Below, in pieces: positions 29,826-32,557 of a stretch of 32,557 nt of DNA. This DNA comes from an uncultured Candidatus Saccharibacteria bacterium (GTDB lineage: Bacteria; Patescibacteriota; Saccharimonadia; Saccharimonadales; Saccharimonadaceae), in assembly GCA_938017655.1 (NCBI GenBank), contig CALIJO010000081.1, forward strand, positions 1-32,557, in the 5' to 3' direction. The position numbers and the translations under genes were made by a program. Every line of letters begins with the position of its first letter. Position 1 is the first letter of the stretch. The notes below the pieces were generated by a model. The model saw only the letters and a list, made by a program, of their open reading frames with translations, ran no database searches and was not told the DNA's origin.

Positions 29826-30638
29826 TTAATGTGTTTGATTTTCGGCAGCAGAGGCCAGAACATTTTCGAATAGGACGCCAATAGTAAGTGGACCTACGCC
29901 ACCGATTTTTGGAGTAATAGCGGAGATATCAGTACGTGCGCGAATTTCATCGTTAATATCACCGAGAATCACTCCACCTTCACTAGCGGTACCAGCATCG
30001 ACAATCACCGCACCTTCGCGAATCATTTCAGAAGTAATGAGATGAGGATTACCCGTGGCGGTAATAATGACATCGTGATTTTTAAGTTCAGAAAAATCAG
30101 AGCCACGATGAAAAACCGAAACGCGAAGATTGGAATTCGTGAACATACGAATGAGCGGTTCACCCACCAAACGTCCACGGCCGACAATGGCGATAGATTT
30201 ATTATTCAGTTCGATACCGTAACCAGTGAGCAGCCAGTTAATCGCCGTAGCCGTAGCACTATCAAAGCGACTTTTGCCAGTCAAACCATCGACGTCTTTT
30301 TCGGGAGCGATCAGGGAGACCAGCTCCTCAGTCCACTCAGGATTTTGCAGTGGAAGTTGCAAAATTATCGAAGAAACCGAACTGTCTTGATTAGCAGATT
30401 CGATGGCGGATTGAATAGCTTCCTTGGTAGGATTTACTACTTGGTCAATCACCTCGATTTCAATATCTTCACCGTAAGCTTTCTTCAGACTGACATATTT
30501 TTCGATGACGGGATTATTTGAATCGCGAATAATGACTAATTTTGGACGGATTTTACGCGAACGGAGGGCCTTTACCTGATGAGCTTGACGCTCCTTAATA
30601 AATCCAACTAATTCACGACCGTTTAATTCTTTAACCAT
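29826..30638 (-). CDS. folD: Methylenetetrahydrofolate dehydrogenase / cyclohydrolase
   Basis: Bifunctional enzyme that oxidises 5,10-methylene-THF to 10-formyl-THF, needed for fMet-tRNA and purines. Catalytic Tyr48 and Lys52 are in KYVSLKK; then SIILQLPLQ (~90-98), PEKDVDGLT (~112-120), the Rossmann motif IVGRGRLVGEPLIRM (~151-165) and GGVGPLTIGVLFEN near the end. At 270 residues it is slightly short of the family (~285). The ATG is preceded by AAGGAG; it starts 8 bases after murB. No other folate genes are present here, so the cell may use imported folate (inference). Confidence 0.93.
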   Translation of the reverse strand: MVKELNGRELVGFIKERQAHQVKALRSRKIRPKLVIIRDSNNPVIEKYVSLKKAYGEDIEIEVIDQVVNPTKEAIQSAIESANQDSSVSSIILQLPLQNPEWTEELVSLIAPEKDVDGLTGKSRFDSATATAINWLLTGYGIELNNKSIAIVGRGRLVGEPLIRMFTNSNLRVSVFHRGSDFSELKNHDVIITATGNPHLITSEMIREGAVIVDAGTASEGGVILGDINDEIRARTDISAITPKIGGVGPLTIGVLFENVLASAAENQTH

Positions 30639-30646
30639 GGAGCTCC

Positions 30647-31741
30647 TTATTTAATTTCGTCCGGTTCTTGTTCGATCTTTAAGCCGAATTTATCGAAGAC
30701 AATTTTTGCGATTTCAGCACGAGCGGCGGCAAGATCAGCATAGGTTTCGGCAGATTCGTTAATCAAAATTAGAGCGGCCTTTTCACTGACTTTCATACCA
30801 TGGAAGACCTGGCCTTTAAGACCAGCATGTTCGAGAAGCCAGCCAGAGTTGACTAAGTTAGTGCGTTTCTCTGGAGAATCTGGACCGACTTCTTTAGCAT
30901 TGCGCCAAACTTCGATACCACGCGCCTCGGCCTCGTCGGCCTCCTCGTCAGTGAGGTAAATATTTTTGAAAAAGCTACCGGCGCTGGCGATTTTTTCTGG
31001 ATCTGGAAGCTTAGAGTTTCTCACTTCACGAACCATGCGTGCGATATTACTTGGCGAAAAATCAGTTTCTTGATGCTCATCGACGTAGGCCTGCAAGGAG
31101 CGGTAGAATGGTGGATTAAGTTGACCTTTTTTCAAACGAATGACGATGGAATAGATAAAGTAACGACCGACGCTTTCGCCAGAATTAAAGATGGACTTAC
31201 GGTAGCTCATCTGCATATCTTTCGCAAGGATGGTTTTAAAAGTTTTTTCCTGTAGATCGTAAACATCGGCAGAAACAATCACCTGAGTAACTTCCTGACC
31301 ATAGGCGCCGATGTTCTGAACTGGAGAGGCACCAGCGGTACCTGGGATACCAGCCATCGCTTCGATGCCAGAATAACCGAGGGCAGCGGTGAAGTTGACC
31401 AGAGAGTCCCAGATTTCACCACCATTAGCACGGAAATAACCGTAGCCTTCTTTTTCAGCTTCAGTTCTTACCTCGGCGTCGTAAGCGGCTTCGATTTCTT
31501 CAGGGGAAAGCTGCGAGATGCCGAGAATTCGATCGAGCAAGATCACACCTTGATAACCTTCGTCGGTGGCGAAGGTATTAGCGCCATTACCGAGTATAGT
31601 GACTGGAAGATTTTTTTCAGCAGCGAATTGATAAGCTTCTGGAATTTCATCTTTGGACTTGATTTCGATGACATATTTTGCTGGACCACCAATACGCATG
31701 GTGACGAGATTTTTAATCGGGACATTTTCAGAAATTAACAT
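30647..31741 (-). CDS. murB: UDP-N-acetylenolpyruvoylglucosamine reductase
   Basis: FAD-dependent reductase that completes UDP-MurNAc after MurA. FAD-binding part: NTFATDEGYQGVIL and ILGNGAN (49-55), GIEAMAGIPGTAGASPVQNIGAYGQEV (125-151). Active-site residues: Arg181 in SYRKSIF and Ser256 in AGSFFKN. The C-terminal domain includes NSGWLLEHAGLKG and AALILINES. The length of 364 exceeds E. coli (342), with a charged insertion at ~80-102 (EEIEAAYDAEVRTEAEKEGYG). First gene of the murB-folD-gpmI operon; AAGGAG lies five bases before the ATG, so it is a leadered mRNA. Confidence 0.95.
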   Translation of the reverse strand: MLISENVPIKNLVTMRIGGPAKYVIEIKSKDEIPEAYQFAAEKNLPVTILGNGANTFATDEGYQGVILLDRILGISQLSPEEIEAAYDAEVRTEAEKEGYGYFRANGGEIWDSLVNFTAALGYSGIEAMAGIPGTAGASPVQNIGAYGQEVTQVIVSADVYDLQEKTFKTILAKDMQMSYRKSIFNSGESVGRYFIYSIVIRLKKGQLNPPFYRSLQAYVDEHQETDFSPSNIARMVREVRNSKLPDPEKIASAGSFFKNIYLTDEEADEAEARGIEVWRNAKEVGPDSPEKRTNLVNSGWLLEHAGLKGQVFHGMKVSEKAALILINESAETYADLAAARAEIAKIVFDKFGLKIEQEPDEIK

Positions 31742-31808
31742 TTATTCTCCTTGTTTTTATTAAGTTTAGTAGTGGTTTAAAATTCAAAAATAACTAAATC
31801 ATTACTTT

Positions 31809-31849
31809 TATTTTAACATAAACAAATCCCGACCTCTCATGTTAAAATA
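31809..31849. promoter_or_regulatory. Divergent promoter pair with 11-bp inverted repeat
   Basis: TATTTTAACAT (31809-31819) and ATGTTAAAATA (31839-31849) are perfect inverted copies, 19 bases apart. Each contains an extended -10 box (TGTTAAAAT) facing outward: leftward for murB (TAAAAT 31810-31815), rightward for the next gene (31843-31848, nine bases before its ATG). Confidence 0.55.
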
Positions 31850-31857
31850 GATAAGTA

Positions 31858-32557
31858 ATGTTTGAAATTCATGAAGTATTCAGGTTTGTAAGCTTCTGGT
31901 TTTTGATGTTCATGATTTATTCTTTTATTGGCTGGTTTTTTGAATCTACTTGGATTAGCATTGAACAACGTAAATTCCAAAACCGTGGATTTCTCTTCGG
32001 ACCAATCTGTCCAATCTACGGCGTAGGAATGATTTCATTCTTAATCTTAACGCAAGAAATTCATTTCGAATGGTATACTGAATTCTTTATTTTTGCCTTA
32101 ATCTGTACGGTGATTGAATATATCACTAGTGTGGTAATGGAAAAAATCTTTCGCGTGCGCTGGTGGGATTACTCAGAAACCACACGCTTTAATCTAAACG
32201 GCCGCGTCTCGCTCGAGACCTCGCTAGGCTTTGGGTTAGGTGGCATGTTAGTTAAATATGGCTTACATCCATTTATTTTACATTTAGTTTCATCACTCTC
32301 CTGGCCAATGATCGAATCAATAAATGCTATATTATTAGTGGTTTTAGTAATTGATATTATTTTTACGACCGTAGCCACTTTGAAATTACGTGATAAATTC
32401 AGCGCAAAATTCGGTTCAACCAAAATTGACTTAACTTCCGAAATTAAAAAGCTGACCCTTGAATATTATTCACGTGCGGCCAGATTTAAGCGTCACATGA
32501 CAAAAGCAGCAATGGAAAATATCCAAAAAACTCAAGAAAATATTGGTAACAAAATCA
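31858..32557 (+). CDS. Putative CmpB-family membrane protein (ABC-transporter type IV), 3' end cut by the window
   Basis: Partial: 233 codons are visible and the frame is open at the window edge. It has several TM segments: YSFIGWFFESTW in the first (~15-27), then ISFLIL, ~75-95 and ~140-175. The text 'FQNRGFLFGPICPIYGVGMISFL' (~40-62) and 'WWDYSETTRFNLNGRVSLETSLGFGLGGM' (~101-130) match the pattern of the PF06541 family (often called putative ABC-transporter type IV or CmpB), whose function is not established. The C-terminal part seen (~180-233) is a charged, likely helical cytoplasmic segment. The -10 box lies nine bases before the ATG, so the leader would be only two or three bases. Confidence 0.8.
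   Translation, partial: MFEIHEVFRFVSFWFLMFMIYSFIGWFFESTWISIEQRKFQNRGFLFGPICPIYGVGMISFLILTQEIHFEWYTEFFIFALICTVIEYITSVVMEKIFRVRWWDYSETTRFNLNGRVSLETSLGFGLGGMLVKYGLHPFILHLVSSLSWPMIESINAILLVVLVIDIIFTTVATLKLRDKFSAKFGSTKIDLTSEIKKLTLEYYSRAARFKRHMTKAAMENIQKTQENIGNKI

Noticed and set aside
1..32557. Recoded UGA (Gly) code, CRISPR arrays, tRNA or rRNA genes, IS elements, prophage
   Set aside because: UGA ends the first gene and is not seen inside any frame; no spaced repeats, cloverleaf patterns, transposase or phage genes were seen by eye.

Overview
The window reads as a compact chromosomal segment of a Candidate Phyla Radiation (Patescibacteria) bacterium, most likely Candidatus Saccharibacteria (TM7). 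The assignment is inference. It rests on short intergenic gaps, trimmed versions of universal enzymes (a 209-residue DNA polymerase III delta, a MetRS without a C-terminal tRNA-binding domain, a 249-residue TruB), a Gram-positive style wall programme (UppP, MurA, MurB, an RpfB-like muralytic enzyme beside rsmA), and many low-complexity protein tails. UGA is used as a stop (for example at the end of the first gene), so the code is not the UGA=Gly variant of Gracilibacteria and Absconditabacteria. No tRNA, rRNA, CRISPR, IS element or prophage was seen.

Layout. 1-1150: an unrecognised gene with its own strong promoter and terminator. 1190-4523 (-): a DHH-like protein with a long Pro/Ala/Gln tail, truB, rpsO. 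4602-6192 (+): mutM, holA. 6275-6625 (-): rpsT. 6730-7539 (+): uppP. 7682-9445 (-): aspS. 9446-9870: the only gap over 300 bases, which holds a small minus-strand transcription unit with a foldable leader, a 26-codon ORF and a strong terminator. 9871-12098 (+): a fused Wzz/BY-kinase and a PHP-family phosphotyrosine phosphatase. 12188-16327 (-): pheS, pheT and a membrane-anchored FKBP isomerase. 16419-17732: a small membrane protein and, divergently, an aquaporin with added cytoplasmic tails. 17850-20495 (-): a single-pass membrane protein and metG. 20589-22408 (+): RpfB-like protein and rsmA. 22444-28083 (-): UvrD/PcrA helicase, an unknown membrane protein, an HTH-MurA fusion, galU. 28189-31741 (-): murB, folD, gpmI. 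31858-end (+): a partial CmpB-type membrane protein.

Functional themes are translation (S15, S20, TruB, AspRS, PheRS, MetRS, RsmA), DNA repair and replication (MutM, HolA, UvrD), and envelope building (UppP, MurA, MurB, GalU, kinase/phosphatase pair, RpfB-like enzyme).

The most notable structure is regulatory. Seven genes have a -10 hexamer ending only 6 or 7 bases before the start codon, which predicts leaderless mRNAs; three more have leaders of only a few bases. Four divergent gene pairs have back-to-back promoters that share or interlock their elements. The MurA fusion carries an N-terminal XRE-type DNA-binding domain, and an 18-bp near-palindrome overlaps the -10 box of its own promoter, which suggests autoregulation. 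The 3' flank of aspS has an in-frame second copy of the last codons of the gene.
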